NCBI RefSeq assembly: GCF_905171775.1
Contig: NC_053492.1
Span: forward strand, 298,697,865 to 298,761,864
Source of the DNA: Rana temporaria
Lineage: Eukaryota; Chordata; Amphibia; Anura; Ranidae
Direction of reading: 5' to 3'
Length of the DNA: 64,000 nucleotides
A program made the position numbers and the translations under genes. Below are positions 32,702-44,531 of this stretch, piece after piece. Position 1 is the stretch's first letter, and each line of letters starts with the position of its first letter. Under the pieces are notes generated by a model, which saw only the letters and a program-made list of their open reading frames with translations, made no database searches and was not told the origin of the DNA.

Positions 32702-33840
32702 TACCTTCAGTGAATATAGCCAAGCACTTGTGACTTTGGAAAGAGCAGAAACAAATGTGAGTTTATGAGACATAGCAGAAAACCCTTATCCAGATGTAGA
32801 AAAGGAAAGTGTGGTTTCCCATGAAAGGGAACAAATTGAAAAAAAGAAATGCATGTTACTAAAAAGACCCTATAAGTTAAGAAACTCCCATTTATTGCAG
32901 AGCCAGTGCTTGACTTTCTTATTAGACAGCCCAGCATGCTGAATTCCATTCACCTTTTAAATGTTTTCTTGTAAAATAGAAATTTAAAATAAGTAATGCA
33001 AATTATGACATAAAATATTAGTTTTTAATATTTTTAAGCTTGAAAACAAAAATCCGTAGAGTTTTCTGCTTTTTTTAAATAATGCCAGGCATTATCTCAT
33101 CCAAACAAGGACAGGTATATTATGACAGACATTGCAGTAGCGCTGAGAAAGTTGCTGAACAGTGGGCAATGGCTGCCCTGTAGTCAGGACTATGATACAA
33201 CAGTCACCTTTGACATGACAGACTGAATAGGAGTTTGTTTTCTGATTTGCATGGTCCAGGCCCGGGCCATACAAAGTAAATACTGGTTAATAGACATTGC
33301 TAGGTTCAAAGAAACTCTGGACAACTTCCATTCCTACCCCCCTATGATTCTAGAAAGAATGTAGAGGCAGAGTTCACATGTGAACCAATCTGTTTGGGAT
33401 CTTTGTAGTGATTTGATCTAAGAAGAGAGAAAAAAGTGTGAAAAGTGATGGGGTGAAAAGTTGAATTATCATTTATCATCACGAAAAGTGACACATATCA
33501 ACCAAATTGTGAAAACTAATGTGTGATATTACTTATAAAGAACTATTTTCCCCTCATGTATTACCTATGAGGGCCAGATTCTTCACTACAATTACTTTGT
33601 GAACTGATCTGAGTTTTATATGACATCATATCAAATGATAAATTCTGGAACATGCCGTTATTATTTATAGTCATTTTAAAATATGATTTTCTATACATGC
33701 TGTTTTTAAAAAAAAATGTTTTTCTTTCTTTTAATTGCTCACACATTGCCATACTTTGTTTTCTTCACTGGTAGCAAATGCCCTTGAAGTGAACATGTGG
33801 CCAAGCTAGGGACGTTCAACTGGGTAAAGCAGGGTTACTT
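32702..33840. other. No gene recognised
   Basis: AT-rich DNA with no convincing frame or terminal repeats. Confidence 0.45.
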
Positions 33841-33949
33841 TATTTGTTTTTTTTTTCACCTGAGTTCAGGGCATTCCAAGATCTGTCTACAGAACACCAG
33901 GCTCTCCCTTCCACACAGATCACTTACTTGGATCTCTCGCTCCAGGCCA

Positions 33950-34496
33950 TCACAGTGACTTTGCAACAATGCTACAGTTTCCTTCACTGGGATCCAAATG
34001 TTCAAACCAACTGGAGCAGCAGTACTTAGTGTGAAGATCACGGCCATGGGCGTCCGCTCCATAGGGCAAAGGAGGGCGCTTGCCTCCCCCTAGAAATCAG
34101 TGCCATGATCCTCGGTGAGAAAAACAGCGGGCAGGAAGCAAGGCGGCGGCACGGCGAATCCAATTAGAGACGCTCTCTCTTTCTTCTAGCTCCAGCTAAC
34201 AGACAGGGGAGGGGTTGTTATTTCCTTGGGGGGGGGGGCTCTATTTTTTATGATATTGCTATTCAAAGTTTCTAGTTGCTTGATAGTTGCATCAGGTTTC
34301 TCAAACCTTTGCATGCCTGCGCTTTATGTGATAATGACAAAGCCCCTCCCCTTCATGACATTGTCAAAAGGGGACCGAGCATGGATGACCTTAAAATGAT
34401 GCCCCCCCCCATAAAAAAGTTCAGCGGACGCCCATGATCACGGCTCACATTGTCGCTCCTTAGGAACTCAGGACAGAAACCACTGACAGTGCCAGA
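33950..34496 (-). other. Small Cys-containing open frame split by a hAT element
   Basis: On the minus strand, ignoring the hAT copy and one of its 8-bp duplications, a 48-codon stop-to-stop frame runs from 34496 to a TGA at 33950. The part before the insert includes SGFCPEFLRSDNV and the part after includes TKYCCSSWFEHLDPSEGNC. A CTGTCAG splice-acceptor-like site lies just upstream (about 34480) and GTAAGT on the same strand at 33927-33922. This could be a host exon or exon relic, but the short length, an upstream stop and an equally open second frame leave chance as a real possibility. Family not recognised. Confidence 0.25.
34045..34436. mobile_element. hAT-type MITE with perfect 8-bp TSD (392 bp)
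   Basis: Inverted ends CATGGGCGTCCGCT and AGCGGACGCCCATG, flanked by ATCACGGC at 34037-34044 and 34437-34444, an exact duplication that suggests a recent insertion. Internal G9 and C10 runs (about 34229 and 34402). Non-coding. Confidence 0.9.
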
Positions 34497-34499
34497 TTA

Positions 34500-35139
34500 A
34501 CCAGCTCCACTGTAAAGTCCAAAACTGGCAAGACAAAAGGAATGTAGAGGAAGAGACACATTCCCCTCTCCCTCCACATTGTGCTTGTCTCGAAAGTGTC
34601 AAAGTCGAGACAATCTGCAGTTAGGATTGATCTGTCTTGTTTCTAGCTGTTGTATTTGCCGCACAGAGGAGGGGGGCAGGTCAGACTTTATAACCACACT
34701 TCCAAAGCACCTAGCTAAAAGCATGAAAACATTTGTTAACAAGTAGATCCTTACAGAAGCTTTTTTGTTCATCTGTACATATCCATTCCAGATTCTGACT
34801 GGTGGCCATACTGTTTGTACCTCAGATAACCAGTTTTTTAGAGCTCCATGTCTGCCATATTGCAATTGCATCCACTTGTTTTTTGCTGGAATGGCAAGTT
34901 TTAGTTTTGGGATAAATGACTTACTACTGATTGATTTTGAAGACCAGGTTTCATTATACAAAATGTTTGACAGCTCTGACTGTATTGTCACTCTCAGTAT
35001 TGCATAGAAGATTACTTTCTAGAGCTTAAAATTGGTAAAGGTATGAGTAGGCACCTTTGAGTAAATGCCTGCTGAGATTGTATGTTTGGGGTTCTGCAAT
35101 TGGAATAACAATAGGAACACCACTTTAAACAGTAACTAA
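34500..35139. other. Unassigned, overlapping chance frames
   Basis: A minus-strand frame of 130 codons (34991-34599) and an opposing plus-strand frame of 80 codons (34765-35007) overlap. Neither shows a domain I recognise. I regard both as probably non-coding but note them because they are the longest frames here outside repeats. Confidence 0.3.
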
Positions 35140-35155
35140 GGCCTTTCATACGGTT

Positions 35156-36028
35156 GTCCGCCCCCTCCTCCTCAAAATACTCCACGCCTTTGGTCTCTGT
35201 GACTGTACTCTTTCCTGGTTCTCTTCCTACTTATCCAACCGCACCTTTAGCGTTTCTTACAACTCAACTTCCTCCTCTCCTTTTCCTTTCTCTGTTGGGG
35301 TCCTCAAAGGTTCTGTTCTTGGACCTCTCCTATTTTCAATCTACACCTCCTCTTGGGTCAGCTGATGGCCTTTCATGGCTTCCAATACCACATCTATGCT
35401 GTCGACACCCAAGTCTATTTCTCTACTCCTCAGCTCACTGCCTCTGTCTCCTCACGTATCACTAATTTACTATCAGATATATCAGTCTGGATGTCCCTCA
35501 CTTCCTCAAACTCAATCAATCCAAAACCAAAGTTATAATTCTTCCTCCCCATGTGTCCCTTCCCCTGATCTCTCTGTCAAAATCGATGGCACAACTTTAA
35601 GCCCATGTCTGCATGCCAAGGTTCTAGATGTAGTCCTGGACTCCGAACTCACCTTTAAGCACCATGTCCATTCACTGTTCAAATCTTGCCGCCTCAACTA
35701 CTGCAACATCTCCAAAATATGCCCCTTTCTAAACAATGACACAACAAAGCTCTTGATTCACTCCCTGACCATCCCTTGCCTCGATTACTGCAACCCCCTC
35801 CTCATTGGCATACCTCTAAATAGTCTATCACCCCTTCAATCCATCATGAATGCTGCTGCCAGAGTCATTCACCTTACCAATTGCTCTGTGTCTGCTACTC
35901 CTGTCTGTCAATCCCTCCACTGGCTTCCGCTCACCCAACAAATTAAGTTCAAAATACTAACAACTACTTACAAAGCCATCCACAATTTAGCCCCCAGCTA
36001 CATCACTAGCCTAGTCTCTAAATACTAA
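35156..36028 (+). pseudogene. L2 LINE reverse transcriptase remnant
   Basis: Read across frames: LCDCTLSWFSSYLSNRT, then the RT motif GVLKGSVLGPLLFSIY (about 35296-35343), then IYAVDTQVYFS in place of the catalytic FYADDTQ (YAVD at 35395-35406), and finally LDYCNPLLIGIP, NAAARVIHLTN, SLHWLPLTQQIKFKILTTTYKAIHNLAPSYI (about 35779-36015), the standard L2 C-terminal blocks. At least two frameshifts split it and one catalytic aspartate is replaced by valine, so it is inactive. Confidence 0.8.
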
Positions 36029-36435
36029 CCTACTCGTTCTCTTCGTTCCTCTGAAGACCTCCTACTCTCTAGCTCCCTCATCACCTACCCACATGCTCGC
36101 CTCCAGGACTTTTCCAGAGCCTCTCCAATCCCATGGAATGCCTTACCCCAATCTGTCCGCCTATCTCCCTCTCTATTAGCTTTTAGACGATCCCTGAAAA
36201 CACGCCTATTCAGAGAAACCTATCCTACCCACACCTAACAACTGTATTTTCATTTTCTCCATCAGTCCACCCCCCCCAGTTATTACCTTTTGTTCCACTT
36301 GACCTCCCTAGATTGTAAGCTCTAACGAGCAGGGCCCTCTAATCCCTCCTGTATTGATTTGTATTGTAACTGTACTGTCTACCCTCATTTTGTAAAAGTG
36401 CTACGCAAACTGTTGACGCTAAATTATTATATTAT
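35156..36435 (+). mobile_element. L2-type LINE, 5'-truncated (plus strand)
   Basis: Contains the RT palm and C-terminal region of an L2-clade LINE, then a 3' UTR ending AAGTGCTACGCAAACTGTTGACGCTAAATTATTAT, the hairpin-like tail shared with the minus-strand copy at 24.69 kb. It begins inside the RT at about 35156, next to a small MITE end (GGCCTTTCATACGG). Confidence 0.8.
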
Positions 36436-37055
36436 CCAGTTGCTTACTGGGCACATATACCCCCCTCCTGCCCAGTGGAAATTTCAGCTTCCGGCACTGC
36501 GTCGCTTTAACTGACAATTGCGCAGTCGTGCGATGTGGCTCCCAAACAAAATTGATGTCCTTTTTTCCCCACAAGTAGAGCTTTCTTTTGGTGGTATTTG
36601 ATCACCTCTGTGGTTTTTATTTTTTGCACTATAAACAAAAAAAGAGCAACAATTTTGAAAAATAAATCAATATTTTTTACTTGTTGCTATAATAAATATC
36701 CCAATTTTTTTTTTTAAAAAACATTTTTTTTCTCAGTCTAGGCCGATACGTATTCTTCTATATATTTTTAGTAAAAAAAAAAAAATCGCAATAAGTGACT
36801 GGTTTGCGCAAAAGTTATAGTGCCTACAAAACTGGGCTCGCACAGGGCAGTTTGGGGTGGCACAGGGCTGTTTAGGGTGGCACAGGGCAGGCTGGGGTGG
36901 CACATGGCTGTTTGGGGTGGCACAGGGAAGGCTGGGTTGGTTCAGGGCAGGCTGGGGTGGCACAGGCCAGGCTGGGGTGGCACAGGGCTGTTTGGGGTGG
37001 CACAGGGAAGGCTGGGGTGGTACAGGCCAGACTGGGGTGGTACAGGGCATCTTGG
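36436..37055. mobile_element. TTAA-type element remnant with minisatellite
   Basis: Starts CCAGTTGCTTACTGGGCAC after a degenerate TTAT and continues with CACTGCGTCGCTTTAACTGACAATTG and GAGCTTTCTTTTGGTGGTATTTGATCACC, as in the complete copy at 59.6 kb. It then runs into a 20-bp minisatellite. The right end is lost in hAT-like sequence; CCCCATAGCAACGCCTCTG near 37409 resembles a hAT terminus. Confidence 0.55.
36843..37048. repeat. 20-bp minisatellite, about 10 units
   Basis: Unit GGGCAGGCTGGGGTGGCACA with variants (CTGTTT for CAGGCT, GGTACA for GGCACA). All three plus frames stay open because 20 is not a multiple of 3, giving Trp/Gly/His-rich frames of up to 213 codons that are not genes. Confidence 0.9.
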
Positions 37056-37444
37056 AACTCCTATGTAGTGACACTGCAGAGTAACTTACAAGCATGCCTG
37101 CAGATGAAGACCCGGGCATGTGGGCGGGGCTGCAGTGTCCTCGCCTCTATCTGCTTCAGCTGCGGCATCATCCATAGTGAAGGTGTCTGTGGGAGGAGGC
37201 AGCCACACCACCAGCTCAGCCCACCAACTCCGGCTCACTTGGGGATAGCTAGCCTGACTGAGGAATGTTACAGGCAGCCTCCCCGCACAGCTGGATACCC
37301 TGCTCGCACCGCTCCTCATCAAGCAGTACAGTACGTGTTTAGCAGCACAGCGGCCCTGGTGTCACCCCTCTGGCGGGTGTCGCCTGGTGCCAGCCCCCCC
37401 CCCAGCACCCCCATAGCAACGCCTCTGACTTTGACCTCACATTA

Positions 37445-37656
37445 TAGAGGTCCAAGTCAGCATCAAGTGATAACAGATCCCACATGGATGGATCCTCTCC
37501 CATCACAGCCAAATGTGGTTCAAACCTCTCCCATGTAGAAATGGCATGCCCATATTTGAGAGGTTTGAAGCACATTTAGCTGCGAGGGAAGGGGAGCTGG
37601 AGTCATCCATCCATGTGAGATCTGTTATCACCTGATGCTGACTTGGACCTCTACAG
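37445..37656. repeat. Fold-back repeat (212 bp)
   Basis: TAGAGGTCCAAGTCAGCATCA (about 37445) is inverted at the end as TGATGCTGACTTGGACCTCTA (to about 37654), with further complementary segments (GTGATAACAGATC, ATGGATGGAT, GGTTCAAACCTCTC) converging on a loop near 37545. Probably a MITE, but no target duplication was found. Confidence 0.7.
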
Positions 37657-37668
37657 AGTGTGATCTAA

Positions 37669-38092
37669 TGTCGCGTACACACGATCGAACAGTTCGACAA
37701 CAAAACCGTGGATTTTTTTCCGACGGATTGTTCGCTCAAACTTGTCTTGCATACACACAGTCACACAAATCTTGTCAGAAATTCCGAACGTCAAGAGCGC
37801 GGTGATGTACAACACAACAAGCCGAGAAAAATTAAGTTCAATGATTCCGAGCATGCGTCAAATTGATTCCGAGCATGCATAGGGATGTTTGTGTGTCGGA
37901 ATTGCATACAGACGATTGGAATTTCCGACAAGAACTTTTGTTGTTGGAAAAATTGAGAACCAGCTCTCAAATATTTGTTGTCGGAAATTCCGACAGCAAA
38001 TGTCTGATGGAGCCTACACACGGTCGGAATATCCGACCAAATACTCACATCAAACATTTGTTGTCGGAAATTACGGCCGTGTGTACGCAGCA
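37669..38092. mobile_element. Harbinger-like MITE, family B copy 5 (424 bp)
   Basis: Inverted ends TGTCGCGTACACACGATCG and CGGCCGTGTGTACGCAGCA. TAA at 37666-37668 against TTA at 38093-38095. Many internal copies of TTGTCGGAAATTCCGA-type palindromes account for the mirrored frames on both strands. Confidence 0.75.
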
Positions 38093-38193
38093 TTAGTGTC
38101 TGGTAAGCATCCTTAATTTCACATGGTGGTTGATACTGCACACTGCATATATGAAGATTATCTCACTTCTGGTGGACTTTTGAGCTAATCTAA

Positions 38194-38633
38194 GGCCCCG
38201 TACACACGACCGGATCAGTTCCAGCAGACAAATCCGGTCGTGTGTACGGCCTAGCGGACATTTTTCGGCGGACATTTGTCCAGCTGACCGTTTTCCAGCG
38301 GATAAAAATTTCTTAGCATGCTAAGAAATCTATCCGCTGGAAACCTGTCCGTCGAACCTATCCGGTCGTCTGTACAGACTCACCGGATAAGTCCGACCGA
38401 TCCCCATCCCTCGCATGCGTCGAAGTTATTCGACGCATGCGTGGAAGTATTTACCTTCCAGGGTCGCGCACGTTGCCGCGACGGCGCGGCCACGTCACCG
38501 CGTATGTTTTCCGCTGGGATTTTGATCTGATGGTGTGTACAGCCATCAGATCAAAATCCGGCAGCGGATATGTCCGATGGAAACGGTCCGGCGGACCGTT
38601 TTCATCGGATAATCCGCCCGTCTGTACGAGGCC
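38194..38633. mobile_element. Harbinger-like MITE, family B copy 6 (440 bp)
   Basis: Inverted ends GGCCCCGTACACACGACCGG and CGTCTGTACGAGGCC with TAA duplicated exactly (38191-38193, 38634-38636). Contains TCGACGCATGCGTGGAAG, as in copy 7 at 60847. Non-coding. Confidence 0.85.
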
Positions 38634-38999
38634 TAACACTTGGACTTTCATATTGATCACATTATCTGTATTAAATATGTATTGCTCTTATAGGTGTTTG
38701 ATTTAATGTGACAGCGCAACACAATTTTTAAAATTGTTATTTTGGATATTGTGTGTAAATATCGTTGAGTGCAGCAGTCATTTTATGTCATACTTTTTTT
38801 GTTATTTTACATTTTTTATACAGGATTTAATTGTTAATTTTTTCTAGTGCGGGATCTATATAATATAATTTATAGGGATGAGGTGCCGGATCTGAAAGAG
38901 GACACACCAATCACTTTCATTCACAAAAATTCTGATCTATATATTAGTTGCATAAGAATAATAACTGACAATTTTAAGCACCCTTGGTGGTAATATATA

Positions 39000-39919
39000 T
39001 AGGGCTGTCTTTTCCATTGGGCACGCTGGGAAGTTGCCCGGGGGCCCCACTTGCCTGGGGGGCCCCCATCGGCTGCCCAGCAACCCCAGTAAAAAAGGGT
39101 GGAGAGCAGCGGGTCAGAACTGTAGAACTGTATCGTGTCTACAGTCTCTGAGGAAGAGTCTAAAGAGGAGTCAAGAGTGGGAGCACCTCCGGGATGGGAG
39201 TCACGGGAGAAGTCAGACATGATGAGACAGTAGGATAAAACCAGAGCAGCCATGCTGGAGCCATCTGACTGAGCCGTGCATGTTGCACCTGAGAGGAGGT
39301 CAGTGATAGCGCCGCCAGGCCAGTCTAAGGGGCGGGTGGTTGCTGATGTAAGGGGGGAGTGAATTCAAAAATATTAGTGACCCCCCCCTTACCTTAGTGC
39401 ATTTACTCTACGGAAGGTGGTCTCTGGTCACCAGAGTGCCCCACACATCAGAGTTCCTGGTGTTCCCCTTTACATCCGAGTCTGCAGGATTCCCCCTTAC
39501 AGTGCAAGGACCCTGATGTAAGTGGGAACTCTGATGTAAAGAGAAAGCGGTGAATTCTGATATAAGGTAGTCTCTGGTCACCAGAGTCCCCCTCCACATC
39601 AGAGTTCCCCCGTTACATTATGATCTGCAGCGTTCCCCTTTACATACGAGTTCCCTTTCACTGTAAGGGGGAATCCTGCAGACTCTGATGTAAGAGGAAA
39701 CTCTGAGAAGGCTGGGTTATAGTAACCTAACCTTCATGTCAATGAAGAAATTTGTAAAACTGTAATTTTAGGTACTTTTTTTGCAGTGCCAGTAAAAAAA
39801 TGTGGTTCTGCCAGTAAATTTCATGATTTTTGTCAGTAAATTCTCGTGTACGATTGTGTAGACAGGGCCCCAGTGCACTGTATTGCCCGGGGGCCTATAA
39901 TGCTCTTAAGATGCCACTG
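39000..39919. mobile_element. hAT-type non-autonomous element (920 bp)
   Basis: Ends TAGGGCTGTCTTTTC and CTTAAGATGCCACTG, flanked by an exact 8-bp duplication AATATATA (38992-38999, 39920-39927). Inside, TTGCCCGGGGGCC appears near both ends and a roughly 155-bp unit starting GGTCTCTGGTCACCAGAGT is duplicated (39418 and 39569). No transposase. Confidence 0.75.
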
Positions 39920-39927
39920 AATATATA

Positions 39928-42419
39928 GTGTGTCCTAGCTTCCTTAACTGTCATTTTGCTGTTTTGATAGCTTATTCTGTATGTAAGGTGGAGATAATTA
40001 TATTGAAGCCATGTAAAAATAAAAAATGAGTTCATATAGTGAATACTACTATTACAGGGTACTATCATTGCAGGTGCTAGCTACATACAGTTACCAGAAT
40101 ATTTTTTATTTATTTTTTTGCTGTAGGAGTCTTTATCATACTAAATTACTTCTCTGATCATATTTTAATTATTTAATTTAGTTCTTCTACAGTTATCTTT
40201 CACAACAGGAAAACGTTTGCACTCTACAAAAGTGCAATTTAAGCGGTCTATTTAATAACATGTTCACCCAAGGGTCACACAACTTTCACCCAAAATTCAC
40301 ACATTTTCCCTCTATAAGTTTCTTTTAGAAAAATGTCTTTGGCTAAAACTGTATAAATCTTGACTGAAAACCTTGATAAAAAGGACCCCTTCGTTGGTTT
40401 AACCAATGAACAATATCATTTTTAACCCAACCGCTTCTGTTCCCAGTAACTAAGTTTAATATTCAGCTGGTTCTTTCTGTTTGGAACTTGTCTATATATA
40501 TATTTTAATGTCTTTTTATCAAACACAGAAAAAAATGCTGGTTTGGTGTTGCTGAATGCCCACCACTGCTAGTCGCCCAGCATGTTCTGTACATACGTAT
40601 CCAACCTCTGACATTGGGTTGTGCCTGTACAGGAGTGCCCCTTGCTGCAAGATGTAGTAGTGGAGATGATTGGGAAAGAACAAAGGGTTCAGTGGCAGGA
40701 CAGCAATCTGTCATGTAGAAAAAGCCTGCCTTCAAAAGCTAGTGGGGGGAACACAATGACACTCAGCCTTTACTTTTCAAACCAAGACTTTGAAGCACCT
40801 TGCAGAAGCCTGACTATACACTCTGTGACGGACCACCTGCCAAGAGATGTGTAGCTGACTGAACTCTCTCAGCCCCGCGTGAATGATTTTAGATGGTGAT
40901 GTATCATATCGAGCTGTATTCTAAGATAATGCTCAACAAAGAAGATTTATAACTATAAAATACTTTTTTTTTTTTATAAATTATGCAGCACTTGAGGATG
41001 AAGGTTACACATTGTTAAGGAATATTTAACCCATTTTTATGTACAGTTATATTAATATGATACATAGAATGATATTGAGCATCAATAAAAGACAAGTTTC
41101 ACATCCTGTAAGGGCATATTTATAAAGCTATGAATGTCATATTCACCAATCATTCACTGCCGGTGAAGCTTCTTGGTGCATGTTTTTAAAGTTATGGTAA
41201 TTTACCTGAAAGTAAATGTTTTGGGCATGTCACATTCTCTGCTTTATATATATACCCCATAACACAGCAATGTATAATGAAGTATTAAAGTTCAAATGCA
41301 AAATATGAATTAATAATAGTATTTTCAGAACAGCTCTATGAGTCTATTTTGCACGTATTTTGACAATGCCCATCTATTTTGATCAAAATGCACACATGCT
41401 CTCTCCTAGCAACATGCATGCTTATTATTTGCACATGAACTGATTGGCGCCTTGTACTTCCTTTTCCTTTCACATTCCTGCCCTGCTGTACAGAGACTGC
41501 AAAAGTCTAATACAAGGCCAAATTCAGGTACTTACACTGCTTACATCTAGAAAATACATTTAATTAAGTATTATTAATTACAGAGGTACATTAATTTGGG
41601 CCTTTTATATATGTCTAGAGTTAAGCTTTAACGGTTAGTGGAAAAGTTGAGATTTGTGTATATGTTTTTATCTAAATCTTTTCTTTATTTCAAATAAAAA
41701 GAAAAAGGAGGATCTTCAAGACAGTTTCTGTATATCATCAACATAACATAAATCATAATAGACATATTACTTTAAAAAAAATGATGGTTACATTTGAAAA
41801 CTTACATTCATTCTATTCATGATCACAGTAGACCACTTATTTCTCCAGGTACTGTAGTCATCTCCCCTTGGTCAAGCATTTACTGGCTCGGTCTAGTCAA
41901 ATATTCATAGTACGTTCATAGATTTGTGTACAACTTGACCTGCCGATATGAATTACTAACAAATGACAAAAACAGGTTCCACAGGGGGAAGTTTCATCTT
42001 TTGTATTTTTTTCATCATATGCTCAATTTTATGAAAAAAAAGTGAAGAAAATATATATATCCATGTATGGATAGCATGGCGCCTGCAACTTTAGATTGTA
42101 TATATCCTATAAAGGGATTTACAACAAATTAAAGTTGGACAGAAATATATTGGCACTGAAAGGTCAAGGGCAGCATTAGCTTTAATGCCATGTAAAGACC
42201 TAGGGAATGTATTAGAAGCAAAAGGTCTTCCATTATTTTGACTATAACAAAGGGCCCAGGTAGAGTATTACCAACCAACAATGTCTCCTTACGTTTTTAA
42301 CTCCCCATGTCAGCAAGGTTCATGTCACAGTGCTTTATCTAAATTGCAAGATACCAGTGTTTTGGTGCCAAAAGTCTTTACATTTTAACACATTGGCTTT
42401 CCAGTCTACAAAAACTGTC
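39928..42419. other. No gene recognised
   Basis: About 2.5 kb of AT-rich DNA without recognisable transposon ends or domains. One of the longest repeat-poor stretches in the window, so possibly ancestral host sequence. Confidence 0.45.
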
Positions 42420-42422
42420 TAA

Positions 42423-42583
42423 AGCTGGCCATACATTATACGGTTTCCTTATTTAATTTCCTTTAGATTTACCTTCAACTATGTAGTGCAACAGCCTTCC
42501 TGCTTGCATACAAATTGAAAGTGTGTAGGTTTGACTTCATATTATATGGTTTTTGTAATACATTGCAGAATGTATGACCAGCC
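42423..42583. mobile_element. Harbinger-like MITE (161 bp), GCTGGCCATACATT termini
   Basis: Ends AGCTGGCCATACATT and AATGTATGACCAGCC are inverted, with TAA at 42420-42422 and 42584-42586. The TWA duplication points to PIF/Harbinger. A different family from A and B. Confidence 0.7.
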
Positions 42584-42589
42584 TAAGAA

Positions 42590-44527
42590 GCTTTCCTGTG
42601 CTATGTTATCCTGAAACAATATTTTTAAATATTTTTTCATCATCAACCTTTTTGCTACATACATGTTTTCAAGTATCTGATACTTTGATGCTTCTTTAAA
42701 TATATATTCTTAAGGGAATCTTCCATCTTTTACCAGTAGTCTCACCTTTTTTCAAATTGTTCTTACCATATTCAACTGTTAAAAAGAAATATGCAATTTA
42801 CCCCAATGCCCTTTGCAGCTTTTTTTCTTATATAATATTTATAGCTGGATACTTTTTATAGCTAATGATAAGACATGTGTTCATCTTTATTTGTAGAAAA
42901 AAAATGTGTACAAATTTTTCAAGATATTTTTCAAACTTCAGAATTTGGAGAGGAAAGATTGAATTAGAAATTTTTACAATTTTTATGTAGAATATATGCT
43001 TAAAGACTGTTCATAATAAAAATAAGTAGCTACTAGGCTTCATAGGTTACCTGAAGGTTTAGATATGGGATTTAACAAAACACCAGCATGTCTCCATAAC
43101 TAGCATGTCTGTTGATGACCCCATTTTTGTGGTTGGCCCAAAGCAAATGCCATTTGTACCCTTTTTTAACGGCCCCTGCATGACAGAGTCCTGATGCTAA
43201 TCAGTAATTGCATCCTCTATGGCATGGGATTTTAGTAGAAGGTGCAAAATGTTTCAATACTGCCAATGCAAGCAGCAATCTTTCAGATTTACTATTACTA
43301 GCACCCCCTGCTGACTTCCACAGTCCAGAAGGTTGCCGCCAGCCGCACTCATCATCCTGAATTATCATGCGTGTCTGTTTTGGTATGGCAGCTCTGCACA
43401 GCAGTTAATGGCAAGAAGATTTATTGCTTTTTTTGACAATCTGTTATCCGCTAACTGAGCATGACACGTCTGGGATTATGAGTCTTCGACCTGACATCAA
43501 GCAGCAGAACAAAACCATTCCTTAATGAAGGGCTGGCAGTTGTGTGTTCTTCTCTGAAATGTCTCTGGACCAAAAATCTTCTTGATAACCAGGAGGTCTC
43601 AGTAACACCCCTAAAATATTACCGAAAAATAAATATGCCTTTACATAAATTAAATATGCTGCATAACAGTCATTAAAGAGGATCATTAGAGTGCAACCCA
43701 CCTTGTCAACTGGCATAGAAATGTGAGTAAAAAAGGTAGTTTATTTTATCCTTATCGACCTGTTGGGAGCAACTGATGAGAATGAAATAAATATGAATTA
43801 CTGGTGTGTCTGAAGCATTTCATGTGGTGAAAACAAACTAGGATTTTAGCTGACTGCTGAGAATAGACCAGATCAGCCACATATCCTTTGCAGATTCATT
43901 TATCTTCATTTAACACCTGCATGTTAGTTTAGCAATTATGAGCTGTACTATACATTTTACATCAATGCTTTATAATCAAAATCATTATTAAATGTAATAT
44001 ATTCGTAATAAATATAAATCCACACTTAGAACTGGTTCAATATTTCAGTGCAAAGAACAATAATGATGCACGGAGGAGTGAACCATAAAGACTGCACAAA
44101 TCTAAATATAAAAATATATTCACCCAGGATAGGTAAAGCATGAAAATGTTGCAAACCATCAGTTTGAGCACTAGCGTTTGCGAGAAGAGTTCTCGTGAAG
44201 TAGAACTTTCCCAGGAATAGTCTGATTTGCGGCAAAATGATGCTAAATTGTCTCTCAGGTGGATATTATGTGGTATTAGCAAACTCAGTCAATGAAAATA
44301 CCAGCTTTTATGTCTGGTGTTCAAGGCTGGTATTTTAAAGTGGCCCCAGTATAAGGAATCTTTGGTCTTCAAAAAAAGTGAGATAAGTCAGTATAATACA
44401 GCAAGAATTTCTCATTTTTTGCAGTTTCTGTGAAAAACAGCATTTACTGTTCCTAAATGACTTCATTAATATAATCCAATGATCATAGGTATTAGTGTTT
44501 GGCATATGCCTTGGATGACATCAGTGT
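42590..44527. other. No gene recognised
   Basis: Nearly 2 kb without repeat hallmarks. 43300-43720 is less AT-biased than its surroundings and is the most host-like part, but the open frames in it (for example 43716-43522, minus) show no domain I know. Confidence 0.4.
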
Positions 44528-44531
44528 TTAA

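Noticed and set aside
36820..37538. Trp/Gly-rich frames of 75-213 codons
   Set aside because: Generated by the 20-bp minisatellite, open in three frames at once.
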